A stretch of 40,784 nt of DNA from Actinomycetes bacterium (GCA_021790115.1 JAJYIM010000018.1:1-40784); one strand, 5' to 3'. Positions 24,696 to 33,636 are shown, numbered from the stretch's first letter. The notes: a model not told the origin generated them from the sequence alone. Numbers and translations are program-made.

Positions 24696-25733
24696 TTATT
24701 TGGCGATGGCATCCTCTGTCTCGGCAGTTTTGCCCCCGCCTTCGGCAACCTGCACGCCGGCCGCCAGCAATGTTTCATCCAGGATAGCCTGGGCCATATC
24801 CTTGTTCTCTTTTAAGAATGCTTTAGCATTATTGCGGCCCTGCCCCAGCCGCTCGCCGCTATAAGAGAAGAAAGCGCCGCTTTTGTCGATGATTCCCTGA
24901 GCAACCCCCATGTCGAGAATATTGCCTTCCCGGGAAATACCATCGCCGTACATTACGTCGAACTCCGCCTGCCGGAAAGGAGGAGCCATCTTGTTTTTAA
25001 CCACCTTGGCGCGCACACGGTTGCCGATTGCTTGTGTCCCCTCCTTTAGCGTCTCGATCCGCCGTAAATCAAGGCGGACGGAGGCATAAAACTTAAGCGC
25101 CTTGCCGCCCGGAGTGACCTCCGGGTTACCAAACATGACGCCGATTTTTTCCCTCAGCTGGTTGGTGAAGATGGCCACCGTGCCTGTCTTGTTGAGAGTG
25201 CCGGCCAGCTTCCGCAAGGCCTGCGACATCAGCCGCGCCTGGAGTCCCACATGAGAGTCCCCCATCTCACCTTCAATCTCAGCTTTAGGTGTAAGGGCGG
25301 CTACCGAGTCAACGGCCACGACATCAAGCGCTCCACTGCGGATGAGCATCTCGGCTATTTCCAGCGCCTGCTCGCCATAATCGGGCTGGGACACCAGCAG
25401 GTCGTCAACATTGACGCCGATCCGGCGGGCATAGACCGGGTCCATGGCGTGCTCGGCATCGATAAAGGCCGCAATGCCGCCACGTTTTTGCGCCTCGGCG
25501 ATAACATGGTAAACGAGGGTGGTCTTGCCGGATGCCTCCGGTCCAAATACCTCGACGACGCGGCCGTGCGGCAGGCCGCCTATGCCAAGGGCGATATCAA
25601 GCGCCAGGGCGCCCGTGGGGATTACGCCCACCTGAATCCCGGCGCAGTCATCACCCATGCGCATGATTGACCCCTTGCCAAACTGACGCTCGATCTGGCC
25701 CAATGCAACTTCCAACGCCTTTTCTTTTTCCAC
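24696..25733 (-). CDS. recA: Recombinase A
   Basis: It catalyses homologous strand exchange and LexA-type cleavage activation. Walker [10 protein letters not shown], the [10 protein letters not shown] region, Walker [11 protein letters not shown], the L2 loop [21 protein letters not shown] and [12 protein letters not shown] are all present. I chose GTG 25733 (345 residues) because GGAGG lies 5 nt upstream. TTG 25745 would place that ribosome-binding site inside the gene. The stop codon of thpR lies only 12 bp upstream of this start. Confidence 0.98.
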   Translation of the reverse strand: MEKEKALEVALGQIERQFGKGSIMRMGDDCAGIQVGVIPTGALALDIALGIGGLPHGRVVEVFGPEASGKTTLVYHVIAEAQKRGGIAAFIDAEHAMDPVYARRIGVNVDDLLVSQPDYGEQALEIAEMLIRSGALDVVAVDSVAALTPKAEIEGEMGDSHVGLQARLMSQALRKLAGTLNKTGTVAIFTNQLREKIGVMFGNPEVTPGGKALKFYASVRLDLRRIETLKEGTQAIGNRVRAKVVKNKMAPPFRQAEFDVMYGDGISREGNILDMGVAQGIIDKSGAFFSYSGERLGQGRNNAKAFLKENKDMAQAILDETLLAAGVQVAEGGGKTAETEDAIAK

Positions 25734-25745
25734 TGCAACCTCCAA

Positions 25746-26387
25746 TTAGTTCAGTTGGACCGTTTCCAGGGCCCGATGAACGGCCCCGCTTGGTTTGAGA
25801 ATGCTATTATACAGCGTGATTCGGACAGCTGTAAATTTTACCGGCTCCGGGTGTATTTCCGCTGGGACAAGCCGCACTTTGCCCCGCGCCCTGGCGATTG
25901 TGACATGTGGGAAAAACCGGCGCTTTCCCGGCTTATACAGGCGTTTTTCCCTAAAACCTCCAGCCAGCCGGCCGTGGATGGATCTCAGCCGCCCGGCAGG
26001 CTCTGCAAGCGTGGCGGCAATGACTCTGGGATTTTTGCCCTTCGGCAGGCCCACAAGCTCCTCGGCAGTAACCGGGAATGAAGTCAACGGATCCCGCCGG
26101 CCCAGTTCCGCCATTTGGCCGGAAATCAGCGCCAGCTCCTTTTCCCGCATCTGTCCCAGGAAGATGAGGGTAATGTGAAGCTGCTCCTCAGGAACGAGCC
26201 TGAGCGCCCGGTCGCCGGCCAGAAACTCCCTTTGCCAGGCAACCAGCCCGCGGGTTGCCGCGGCGGGGATCTCCGCAGCGATGAAGAGGCGGTAAGAGGG
26301 GTCCTCCGGCTGGCGCGGGCGTCCCTCCCGGTAGCGCTCCCCCCGCCCCTGCCGCCGGGAGCTCCTGGCTGGGTAACGCCCGTTCAA
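25746..26387 (-). CDS. thpR: RNA 2',3'-cyclic phosphodiesterase
   Basis: This 2H-phosphoesterase opens 2',3'-cyclic phosphates. The two HxTx motifs are HITLIFLG and HVTIARA, preceded by YRLFIAAEIP. The family normally begins just before that motif. Here a basic Arg-rich N-terminal extension of about 30 residues is present. TTG 26387 has AAAGGA upstream; GTG 26426 is a longer alternative. It lies between cinA and recA. Confidence 0.9.
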   Translation of the reverse strand: MNGRYPARSSRRQGRGERYREGRPRQPEDPSYRLFIAAEIPAAATRGLVAWQREFLAGDRALRLVPEEQLHITLIFLGQMREKELALISGQMAELGRRDPLTSFPVTAEELVGLPKGKNPRVIAATLAEPAGRLRSIHGRLAGGFREKRLYKPGKRRFFPHVTIARARGKVRLVPAEIHPEPVKFTAVRITLYNSILKPSGAVHRALETVQLN

Positions 26388-26447
26388 TTTAATTTCCTTT
26401 CTCGAATATCCGGGTGCACCGGGCACAGCGCGTTGTTGTCAAACAGA

Positions 26448-27692
26448 TCAGCGCTGTCCGGATTGATCGGCAATGATTTTTAGATGAAGCATGTGCAGCG
26501 CCGCCGTGACCGATGACTGGCGTACGTTGCTGCGGCTGCCGGGGAAATCAAAGCGTCTGACCACGTCGCCGGAGTCGGAAGAGACACAAATAAAAACCAG
26601 CCCTACCGGTTTTTCCGGCGTCCCGCCGGTGGGCCCGGCCACCCCTGTGATGCCGGCGCCGTAATCGGCGCCCGTAAGAGACCTGGCGCCCAGCGCCAGC
26701 TGTTGGGCAACCGGTTCGGAAACTGCGCCCACGTTGTCCAGGGTCTCCTGCCGGACTTTGAGCAGGCTCTTTTTAAGGTTGTTGCTGTAGGCAGTCACCC
26801 CGCCGAGAAAAAATGTCGATGCGCCCGGCACGCGGGTGATCGCCTCGCCCAGCATGCCGCCGGTGCATGACTCGCCGACGGCCAGCGTTGCCCCCATCCC
26901 GGTCAGCTGGGCGCCGACGACTGCCTCAATCTCCTCACCATCCGAGTAGGCTAAATCTTTAAAGTTCTGCTTGAGTGTTGAGATAAGATCCTTCACCCTG
27001 TCTTCATGGCCGCCCCAGGAAGTCACTTCAAGCATGATTTCGCCCCGGCGCGAGCAGATGCTGAGCTCAAGGCCGGGCTCAGCTTTGCCCAGAATTTCCC
27101 TGGCTGCCGCGCCGATTTCTGCTTCCCCGACCCCGTAGAAGTTAAGGCAGCCCCTGGCGGGAGGCCGGGCGGCGCGCAAAAGCAACGCCATCTCAGGGGC
27201 GGCAACGACATCTTCCCACATAGACTTAAGCTCGTAAGGAACCCCGGGCAGCGCCGAGACCGTGGCGCCGCCGGCCCTGATGATAAATCCAGGAGCCGTG
27301 CCCGCGGGCCTGATTACGATGCTGTCGGCAGGCATCATCGCCTGTTTGGCCTGGTACGGCTTCAGCTCTCCACGGGCGTCAACCGCCGAGCGTACCAGCT
27401 CTTCGGCCTGCCGGTTTGGCTCCATCTTCAGTCCCAGCGCCGCCGCCACGGCCGGCGCCGTCAGATCATCTTCCGTTGGTCCCAGCCCGCCAGCGATCAC
27501 GACAAGCTCCGGCTTTTTTCCCAGGGCGAAATTTATCGCTTCGCCGATCTGCCTGTAATCATCGGGGACACTCAATGTAAGCATGACCTTTACTCCCAGC
27601 CGGTCAAGGCTTCGGCCAAGAAAGGATGTGTTGGTGTCAAGCACGCGGCCACCGGTGAGCTCTGAGCCGACCGTGATGATAACTGCCTTCAT
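26448..27692 (-). CDS. cinA: CinA-family nicotinamide-nucleotide amidase
   Basis: This 414-residue protein has an N-terminal molybdopterin-binding-like (COG1058) domain with TVGSELTGGRVLDTNTSFLG and AGGLGPTEDDLT. The C-terminal CinA deamidase domain (about 260-405) has VGESCTGGMLGEAITRVPGA and VTAYSNNLK. It recycles NMN to nicotinate mononucleotide and is often co-regulated with recA. The start overlaps the pgsA stop by 4 bp. Confidence 0.95.
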   Translation of the reverse strand: MKAVIITVGSELTGGRVLDTNTSFLGRSLDRLGVKVMLTLSVPDDYRQIGEAINFALGKKPELVVIAGGLGPTEDDLTAPAVAAALGLKMEPNRQAEELVRSAVDARGELKPYQAKQAMMPADSIVIRPAGTAPGFIIRAGGATVSALPGVPYELKSMWEDVVAAPEMALLLRAARPPARGCLNFYGVGEAEIGAAAREILGKAEPGLELSICSRRGEIMLEVTSWGGHEDRVKDLISTLKQNFKDLAYSDGEEIEAVVGAQLTGMGATLAVGESCTGGMLGEAITRVPGASTFFLGGVTAYSNNLKKSLLKVRQETLDNVGAVSEPVAQQLALGARSLTGADYGAGITGVAGPTGGTPEKPVGLVFICVSSDSGDVVRRFDFPGSRSNVRQSSVTAALHMLHLKIIADQSGQR

Positions 27693-28300
27693 GATGGCGT
27701 TTTTAACAGTATCCTGGCCCTGGCGAAGTAATCAATCCCGGAGATTACAGTCAGGAGCGCCGCCAGATAAATCAGGTACCAGCTTAGCGGCCTGTCAAAA
27801 ATAAAGCCAAAACCGGGCAACAGCAGGGCAGCCACAGCCACTACCTGGCTAAGAGTCTTGATTTTCCCCAGCGGGCTGGCGGGGATGACAATCCGGCTCG
27901 CGGCTGCGACCAGCCGCAAGCCGGACACTGAAAACTCACGGGCAATGATCAGCATTGCAATCCAGGCCGGAATGCGGCCGAGTGAGACCAGGGCGATCAA
28001 AGCCGCCGAGATGAGTAACTTGTCCGCCACCGGGTCAAGGATCTGCCCCAGCACAGTGACCGAGTTGCGGGAGCGGGCGACATAGCCGTCAAGCGTATCG
28101 GTGATGGCGGCCAGTATGAAAACGGCTACAGCAATATCGACGCTGTAGGGAACAAGTTCAAACTGAAGCAAAAAAACCAAAAAGACGGGAATCAGGAGGA
28201 TGCGGAAGGCCGTAATAGCATTGGCGAGATTCACCGGCAGCCGCCAGCGCTCACGGGCTGCCGTATGATTTGGCGGGACTGCCGGCCGTGAGTCGCTCAT
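27689..28300 (-). CDS. pgsA: CDP-diacylglycerol-glycerol-3-phosphate 3-phosphatidyltransferase
   Basis: This 203-residue integral membrane enzyme forms phosphatidylglycerophosphate. It has the CDP-alcohol phosphotransferase motif D-x2-DG-x2-AR-x8-G-x3-D-x3-D, read in DTLDGYVARS through GQILDPVADK. Five or so hydrophobic helices surround it. It sits between rodZ and cinA in the order known from Firmicutes. Confidence 0.95.
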   Translation of the reverse strand: MSDSRPAVPPNHTAARERWRLPVNLANAITAFRILLIPVFLVFLLQFELVPYSVDIAVAVFILAAITDTLDGYVARSRNSVTVLGQILDPVADKLLISAALIALVSLGRIPAWIAMLIIAREFSVSGLRLVAAASRIVIPASPLGKIKTLSQVVAVAALLLPGFGFIFDRPLSWYLIYLAALLTVISGIDYFARARILLKTPS

Positions 28301-28306
28301 GGGACT

Positions 28307-29092
28307 TTATCCGGGGCCGGCTGTAATGCCGTTTGGCGTAACTTGATACACGCCCGGCGCGCTCACTTTTTGATCTTGTCCATTCACTTGAATCACCAGT
28401 CCATGAGGGCTGCCGACATCAAGCCAGACGGTGGTCATTGACGAGAAATTGGAGCTGTTGAGGGTTTTGCTCTGCCCGGGCGCCAACGTGTCACCCCAAA
28501 TGACGCTGTTCAGGCTCTTGTCCTTATAAACGCCGACCCAGTTTTTTTGCGAGGTTGATTTAAATACTATGCTCTGGAATGTATCCGCTTGCGTCAGGGT
28601 TGGCGTTGTGGGCATGGTCACGGTCCCGGCTTGGGTTTTGGTGGTGACAGGCGCCTGCGCTGCCTGGGTTGTCGTTGCCTGGGTAGCCGAGGGCACCGGC
28701 GGCGGTGTCTTGCTGGAGGAATTCCCCCATCCCAGGTAGGCCAGCACGGCAATAATTGCTACCGCCAGAATGGCCACAAACAGAAAATTCTGGTGCTTGT
28801 GCGGCGCCTTGGGCTTTGCGGTCCGGGGAGGCTCGATTGTGTGCTCAAAGTTGTCACCCGTGCCGAAGCGCTCATTATACTCATCCAGGACTATCTGAAA
28901 GTCGATGCCAAGGTAGTCGGCGTAGGTCCTCAGGAATCCTTTGGCGTATGTGCCTCCCGGAAGAACGTCAAAGTCCTCGTTCTCCATGGCCTGAATATAT
29001 TTGACCCTGATTTTTGTATCTTCTTCAGCTTGTTGCAGCGAGATGTTGCGGCGAATTCTGGCGTCTCTTAATGTGGTTCCGATCTCAAACAT
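28307..29092 (-). CDS. rodZ: RodZ-like cytoskeletal/HTH membrane protein
   Basis: ATG 29092 follows AAGGAGG and gives 261 residues. The N-terminal HTH_25 domain reads IGTTLRDARIRRNISLQQAE through PGGTYAKGFLRTYADYLGID. One membrane helix (about 115-135) follows, then a Thr/Pro/Gln-rich linker and a C-terminal DUF4115-like beta domain. The linker and the lack of upstream peptides support this start; the frame up to 29449 reads through a repeat and is not coding. It likely anchors the MreB-based elongation machinery. Confidence 0.9.
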   Translation of the reverse strand: MFEIGTTLRDARIRRNISLQQAEEDTKIRVKYIQAMENEDFDVLPGGTYAKGFLRTYADYLGIDFQIVLDEYNERFGTGDNFEHTIEPPRTAKPKAPHKHQNFLFVAILAVAIIAVLAYLGWGNSSSKTPPPVPSATQATTTQAAQAPVTTKTQAGTVTMPTTPTLTQADTFQSIVFKSTSQKNWVGVYKDKSLNSVIWGDTLAPGQSKTLNSSNFSSMTTVWLDVGSPHGLVIQVNGQDQKVSAPGVYQVTPNGITAGPG

Positions 29093-29262
29093 GGCCCCAG
29101 TCCTCCTTGGCAGGAGCGGCCCCCAAATCAGCCTGTCAGTTCCTCTTCCAGCTGGTGGATTTGCCAATGTTCCAATTACGGGGATTTTAGCACTTTTAAG
29201 CCGGGTTGCTGAAACTGCTTCCAAATTGGCTGATAAATCCCGCCGGCCGGTTTTGAGGATGA

Positions 29263-29342
29263 GCTTAAGGCCTGTCCCAAAGCATATAAAGCATATTCTG
29301 CTGCGGCCGGCGCAAAGGCCATTGGCAACGGACAACCTATCC
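29263..29342. repeat. MITE-like inverted-repeat element, copy D (degenerate ends)
   Basis: The interior GCATATTCTGCTGCGGCCGG followed by CGCAAAGGCC matches copy A inverted and copy C. The ends (CTTAAGGCCTGTCCC and ACAACCTATCC) are diverged. Confidence 0.65.
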
Positions 29343-29376
29343 GGGGAGCTCAAAAGAAAAGCTCCCGAATTGGTCA

Positions 29377-29404
29377 TTGACATCCATGCCCAAAATGATA
29401 ATAT
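29377..29404 (+). promoter_or_regulatory. Sigma-70-type promoter of the hydrogenase operon
   Basis: A consensus -35 TTGACA at 29377-29382 is separated by 16 bp from -10 TAATAT at 29399-29404. Transcription would begin near 29411, leaving a leader of about 180 nt before the first hydrogenase gene. Confidence 0.75.
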
Positions 29405-29430
29405 TTCAAAAAATTGCCGGAGGTAGCAAC

Positions 29431-29574
29431 ATGCTTGCTCGCAGGGCACAGATCAGTGTTAACGAGAGTCATGGCAGCGCTCTGAAATTACGCGAAAGCT
29501 TTTGGGCCGGCGCCGGATGGGCGCCGGTTTTTTCTTGCCTGATTTCACCCCGGAAGACTAGTCAAAAATCTTGA
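29431..29574 (+). CDS. Possible 47-codon leader ORF overlapping an attenuator
   Basis: GGAGG followed by TAGCAAC precedes ATG 29431. The frame encodes 47 residues (MLARRAQISVNESHGSALKL and so on) and runs through the terminator hairpin, ending at 29574 just before the hydrogenase ribosome-binding site. The peptide has no family resemblance. It could be a regulatory leader, in which ribosome progress decides whether the terminator forms, or it may be chance. Confidence 0.3.
   Translation: MLARRAQISVNESHGSALKLRESFWAGAGWAPVFSCLISPRKTSQKS
29507..29533 (+). terminator. Rho-independent terminator/attenuator in the hydrogenase leader
   Basis: CCGGCGCC (29507-29514) pairs with GGCGCCGG (29520-29527) around GGATG and is followed by TTTTTT. 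It lies between the promoter at 29377 and the first hydrogenase gene, with no other full gene to terminate on this strand. That makes regulated read-through likely. Confidence 0.8.
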
Positions 29575-29590
29575 CAAGGAGGAGTGGGCT

Positions 29591-30688
29591 ATGCGGATGG
29601 ACATGAACAGAAGGGATTTTATCAGGCTGTGCGGGGGAACAGCGGCCATGCTGGGCCTCTCTTACAGTTGGGTGCCCGAGATCGCCCAAGCGTTGGAGCA
29701 GGCAGCCAAACGGCCGCCGGTCATCTGGATGAGCTTCATGGAATGCACCGGCTGCCTGGAGTCCTTTGCCAAGTCGGTCAACCCGTCAACGGCTGACATC
29801 GTGCTTGATATCATCAGCCTCAATTACCAGGAAAATATCATGGCTGCGGCCGGCACCCAGGCTGAGGCAGATCTAAAGAAGACCATCGGCCAGGGCGGAT
29901 ATATTGCCGTAATTGAAGGGGCCATAGCGGTAGGAATTCCTGAAGCCATGATGGTGGCCGGCAAAACTTCCCTGGAGCTGGTAAAAGAGCTGACCCAAAA
30001 TGCAGCCGCCACGCTTTGTGTAGGGACCTGCGCCGCTTACGGCGGTGTGCAGGCCATGAGGCCCAATCCTACCGGCGCCAAAGGCGTAAAAGATGCAATC
30101 GGGGCCAAAACAGTCAACGTGCCGGGATGTCCGCCCAACCCGGCGCATATGCTCCCGACCATTGTCCATTACCTGCTCTTTAACAAAATTCCGGATTTGG
30201 ATAGCGACGGCAGGCCGTTGTTCCTGTACGAGCAAAAAATCCATGATAACTGCGAACGCCGCGCCCATTTTGATGCGGGCAGATATGTCACCCAGTTTGG
30301 CAGCAAGGAAGAGACGCTGCAGTATTGTCTTTACAAAATGGGCTGCAAGGGTCCGGAAACGCATTCCCCCTGCCCCAAGACCCTTTGGAATAACAAACAG
30401 AGCTGGTGTGTCAAGTGCGGAAACGGCTGTATCGGATGCATGGAGCCCAACTTCTGGGACCGCTTCGAGGATTTTTACCAACAACTGCCCAATGTTCCCA
30501 TACCCGGCTTTGTGGGAGTTGAGACCTCGGCCGACTGGATCGGCTCGACCCTCGTCACCGCCACCATGGCAGGCGTTGGCATTCACGCCGTAACCACAGC
30601 GGCAAAAGGCAGGTTCAAGAAACACCCGGAAGAGGGCGAAGGGCCGCCGCCAGCCAAAACCGAAGCAAGTCAAGGGAGTGAGGACTAA
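29591..30688 (+). CDS. Group 1 [NiFeSe] hydrogenase small subunit
   Basis: This 365-residue electron-transfer subunit begins with a Tat signal (NRRDFIRLCGG). Proximal cluster ligands are in MECTGCLES, LCVGTCAAYGG and PGCPPNP; the Gly in CTGC indicates an ordinary, not oxygen-tolerant, proximal cluster. The distal cluster region is HDNCERRAHFD through CLYKMGCKGP. The medial cluster region reads SPCPKTLWNN, then SWCVKCGNGCIGC. A Cys stands where [3Fe-4S] enzymes have Pro, so a [4Fe-4S] medial cluster is expected, as in other [NiFeSe] enzymes. A C-terminal hydrophobic helix (about 315-340) anchors it. AAGGAGG precedes ATG 29591. It overlaps the large subunit start by 1 bp. Confidence 0.96.
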   Translation: MRMDMNRRDFIRLCGGTAAMLGLSYSWVPEIAQALEQAAKRPPVIWMSFMECTGCLESFAKSVNPSTADIVLDIISLNYQENIMAAAGTQAEADLKKTIGQGGYIAVIEGAIAVGIPEAMMVAGKTSLELVKELTQNAAATLCVGTCAAYGGVQAMRPNPTGAKGVKDAIGAKTVNVPGCPPNPAHMLPTIVHYLLFNKIPDLDSDGRPLFLYEQKIHDNCERRAHFDAGRYVTQFGSKEETLQYCLYKMGCKGPETHSPCPKTLWNNKQSWCVKCGNGCIGCMEPNFWDRFEDFYQQLPNVPIPGFVGVETSADWIGSTLVTATMAGVGIHAVTTAAKGRFKKHPEEGEGPPPAKTEASQGSED

Positions 30689-32310
30689 TGGCCAGGATTG
30701 TGGTAGATCCCGTGACCAGAATCGAAGGGCATCTCCGGGTCGAGGTGGAGGTGGATGGCGGCAAGGTCAAGGACGCATGGACCACCTGCACTCTCTTCCG
30801 CGGTTTTGAGATTTTTATCAAGGACCGGCCCCCGCTGGATGCCTGGCATATCGCCCACCGCATTTGCGGAGTCTGCCCCACTTCTCACGGACATGCGGCC
30901 ACCATGGGTCTGGAGAATTCCTTTAATGTCACGCCTCCCGGAAATGCCGTTCTGATCAGGAATCTGATGGAGGCTGCCCAGCAGTTGCATTCCCACGTTC
31001 TCTGGTTCTACACGCTCAATGCCTTTGATTATGTGGACGTGCTCAGCGCTCTTTCGGCGCAGCCGTCCACGCCAGCCCTCAAAACGGTCCAGGACCGTCT
31101 CAAGGCGTTTGCCGACAGCGGCCAGCTTGGCTTTCTTGACGGCGGCTACTGGGGTCATCCGGCAATGAAGCTGCCGCCGGAGATGAACCTGGAGCTGACG
31201 GCTCACTACCTGCAGGCGCTCGCCATCCAGGCAAAAGCGGCGCAGGCGCTGGCGGTGTTCGGCGGCAAATTCCCCTACCACATGTCCACGCCGCCCGGCG
31301 GCGTCACGGTGGTTCCATCACTGCAGGATATCGAGAACTTCGAATTCATCATGAAAGAGGTCACCGACTTTGTTCGCAACGTATTTGTCCCGGACGTCCT
31401 GGCGGTGGCGCCCTACTACATCGACCATGCCACTTTTGGCAAGGGCGTCGGCAATTTCCTCAGCTGGGGAGTGCTGGAAGATGTCGACAGCCGCGATCCT
31501 TACAAACGCGCGCTTCCCCGGGGAGCCATTTTTGGCGGGCAGCTAAAAGTGGAACAGGTTGATCCAAGTGAGGTTCAGGAGTACGTGTCACACAGTTGGT
31601 ACACGCACGATTCCGGCGCCGGTAAAAATCCCGGCAGCAATAACGCCACCACCGCGCCGCAATATACAAAGGTTGACACGAATGACAAATACACTTGGGC
31701 CAAGACAGCGCAGATAAAGAACAAGCCGATGGAAGTGGGCACGCTCGCCAGGATGCTGATCGCCTACCTGTCGCCAAACGCTCCTTATTACGCGACCGTC
31801 AAGTCGCTGGTGGACTCGACCCTGCAGGCCCTCGGGTCGGCCGGCAAGCCGGAAATTTTGATATCGGCGCTGGGACGGATCGCCACCAAAGCACTGGAAT
31901 CAGTGTTGATAGCAGACAAGGCGGAGGCTGACTTGGCACGGTTGAAGCAAAATATCAAGGACGGCGATAACAACTGGTTTAATCCCAAAGGTCACGATGT
32001 GCCGGATGCCGGCGCAGGCGTGGGCGCCTGGGAGGCGCCGCGCGGCGCCCTGGCCCACTGGAACCGGATCGAGGGCGGCAAGATAGCATCCTACCAGGCG
32101 GTTCCCGCATCCAACTGGAACTTCTCTCCCCGCAATGACCAGGGTCAAAGGGGCCCGGTGGAGGAAGCGCTGGTGGGGACTCCGGTGGCCGACGCCGCCA
32201 AGCCGTTGGAGGTGCTGCGGGTGATTCACACGTTCGATCCATGAATTGCCTGTGCGGTTCACGTGATTGAACCAAAAACCAACAAAATCATCAAATTCCA
32301 AGTCCGGTAG
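30688..32310 (+). CDS. Group 1 [NiFeSe] hydrogenase large subunit, selenoprotein (Sec519)
   Basis: This catalytic subunit (540 residues) oxidises or produces H2. The N-terminal ligand motif is HRICGVCPTSHG. The C-terminal one is TFDP-U-IACAVH, with TGA at 32242-32244 in place of the first Cys codon of DPCxxCxxH. The frame then reads on to TAG at 32308-32310. The last 15 residues (VIEPKTNKIIKFQVR) after His525 are the peptide removed by the maturation protease, of the usual length. Stopping at the TGA would delete two of the nickel ligands, so recoding is required for function. A SECIS-like hairpin follows the TGA. Confidence 0.97.
32242..32273 (+). promoter_or_regulatory. Sec UGA codon and putative bacterial SECIS hairpin (hydrogenase)
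   Basis: After TGA 32242-32244, GGTTCA (32256-32261) pairs with TGAACC (32268-32273) around a 6-nt loop CGTGAT beginning at +18. A G stands at the second loop position. This satisfies the bacterial SECIS consensus. Confidence 0.88.
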
Positions 32311-32320
32311 ATGGTGGAAA

Positions 32321-33037
32321 ATGGCCGACGAAGTTGAAATCAAACAGAGGCACTGGGTTTACATTCTGCTTCACTGGTTGATAGTCGGTTGTCTTGTCAT
32401 GCTGGGGATCACCGGCTACTACATCCATCATCCCTTTTTCCACATCGGCTCCGGCGAGGACAACCTGTTCATGACGATGGCCTGGATACGCTGGATCCAC
32501 TTTGTCACCGCAGCGGTGCTGATCGAATCGACCGCCGTCAGGTTCGAGCTGGCTTTCTTCTCGCATTTTGATGCCGACTGGCGCGACATCGGGCCGAGCA
32601 TGAAGAACATCAGGGCGCTGCCGGAAGCCATCTCCTATTACCTGTTTCTGAGAAAGGACCACCGGTACTGGCGGAAACTCAACCCGGTGGTGGCCACGAT
32701 CATCATCCCGGTCTGGCTGATCTTTTTCGTCATTGCGGTGTTGACCGGCTTTTCCATGTTCAACAGCCAGTTCTTTTGGGGGCTTACCCAAACCAGCACG
32801 ATCGTCGGCTGGGTTCCCAAGGTTTTTGGCGGCGAGGAAAACATGAGGACGTGGCATTTCTACCTGATCTGGGTGTTTGCCTGCACCGGAGCGGTATGCG
32901 TGTATCTTTCCATCATCCGCAGCGCTGATGAGCGAGACCGGACCTTCCGCAGCATTTTTTCCGGCAGGAGGCTGGTTCCCCGGAAGTTCGCGCCCATCAG
33001 GGGAGCCTCCGGACGGAAGAAGCAGCGTGGCGGCTGA
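32321..33037 (+). CDS. Ni,Fe-hydrogenase I b-type cytochrome subunit
   Basis: This 238-residue integral membrane protein has four helices: HWLIVGCLVMLGITGYYI, WIHFVTAAVLIESTAVRF, TIIIPVWLIFFVIAVLTGF and HFYLIWVFACTGAVCVYLSI. Histidines in helices 1, 2 and 4 are likely heme b ligands. It would pass electrons from the periplasmic hydrogenase to the quinone pool. ATG 32321 is 10 bp after the true large-subunit stop; a longer frame from 32267 overlaps the recoded large-subunit end and is spurious. Confidence 0.93.
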   Translation: MADEVEIKQRHWVYILLHWLIVGCLVMLGITGYYIHHPFFHIGSGEDNLFMTMAWIRWIHFVTAAVLIESTAVRFELAFFSHFDADWRDIGPSMKNIRALPEAISYYLFLRKDHRYWRKLNPVVATIIIPVWLIFFVIAVLTGFSMFNSQFFWGLTQTSTIVGWVPKVFGGEENMRTWHFYLIWVFACTGAVCVYLSIIRSADERDRTFRSIFSGRRLVPRKFAPIRGASGRKKQRGG

Positions 33038-33078
33038 CACCGGCGAAAGCGAGAAGGGCGGCGCCGGGGGCCCCTCCT

Positions 33079-33627
33079 ATGTATGAGTCCAACGGAGGCG
33101 GCGGCCCGCCGGTAAGTGGCTGTAATGCCGGCTTCCTGGTTCTGGGCGTCGGTAACATCATGATGGGTGATGAGGGGCTCGGCGTCATCGCCGTGCGCAG
33201 GCTGCTGGATGAGTTTACTTTCCCGCCGGCCGTGGTGGCCATGGAAGGCGGCGTTGGCGGCCTCTCGCTGCTGGCGGCGATCCGCTCGGCTGCGCGGATT
33301 GTAATCATCGATGCCGTCAAGGCCAACGCAATGCCGGGCAGCATCTTTATATTCGATTCCGAGGAGGTGGAAGTGCGGCGGGAGATGAAGGCTTCCCTTC
33401 ACGATGTGGGGATTCTCGAGGTCATGAAGACGGCAAGCCTGTTGGGAGGATGTCCGCCGGCCACTGTCATTGGCGTGCAGCCGGGTGAGATGGGAGAATT
33501 TGGCGCGGGTCTGACAAAGATGGTCGAGTCCAGCATGCCGCTGGTGGTAAAGATCGTGGTCGAGCTGTTGACACAGGCGGGATTTGAGCCGCAGCCGCGG
33601 CAGGCTGCTTTCTCCCCCTTGCCATGA
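33079..33627 (+). CDS. Hydrogenase maturation protease (HyaD/HupD family)
   Basis: This 182-residue endopeptidase removes the C-terminal peptide of the large subunit after nickel insertion. LGVGNIMMGDEGLGV carries the first metal-sensing acidic residue (Glu32), MEGGVGG the region of the second, and LHDVG the His. In this organism it must accept a Sec-containing DPUxxCxxH substrate. A Gly-rich N-terminal stretch of about 18 residues precedes the family start, so a later start is possible. Confidence 0.93.
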   Translation: MYESNGGGGPPVSGCNAGFLVLGVGNIMMGDEGLGVIAVRRLLDEFTFPPAVVAMEGGVGGLSLLAAIRSAARIVIIDAVKANAMPGSIFIFDSEEVEVRREMKASLHDVGILEVMKTASLLGGCPPATVIGVQPGEMGEFGAGLTKMVESSMPLVVKIVVELLTQAGFEPQPRQAAFSPLP

Positions 33628-33636
33628 GTCTGGCAG

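Larger units (their letters stand above)
29093..29590. other. Divergent intergenic region between rodZ and the hydrogenase operon
   Basis: This 498-bp gap contains a MITE-like repeat copy (29263-29342), a sigma-70-type promoter (29377-29404), a short leader frame (29431-29574), a strong terminator (29507-29533) and the hydrogenase ribosome-binding site at 29575-29582. The part from 29405 on is probably a transcribed 5' leader. Confidence 0.6.

Noticed and set aside
29093-29449. N-terminal extension of RodZ to 29449
   Set aside because: It reads through a repeat element and the AAGGAGG site lies directly before ATG 29092, where the family starts.
29405-29590. Known riboswitch class (cobalamin, molybdenum cofactor, NiCo, c-di-GMP, THF) in the hydrogenase leader
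   Set aside because: None of the conserved core words of these classes could be recognised; only the attenuator layout is supported.
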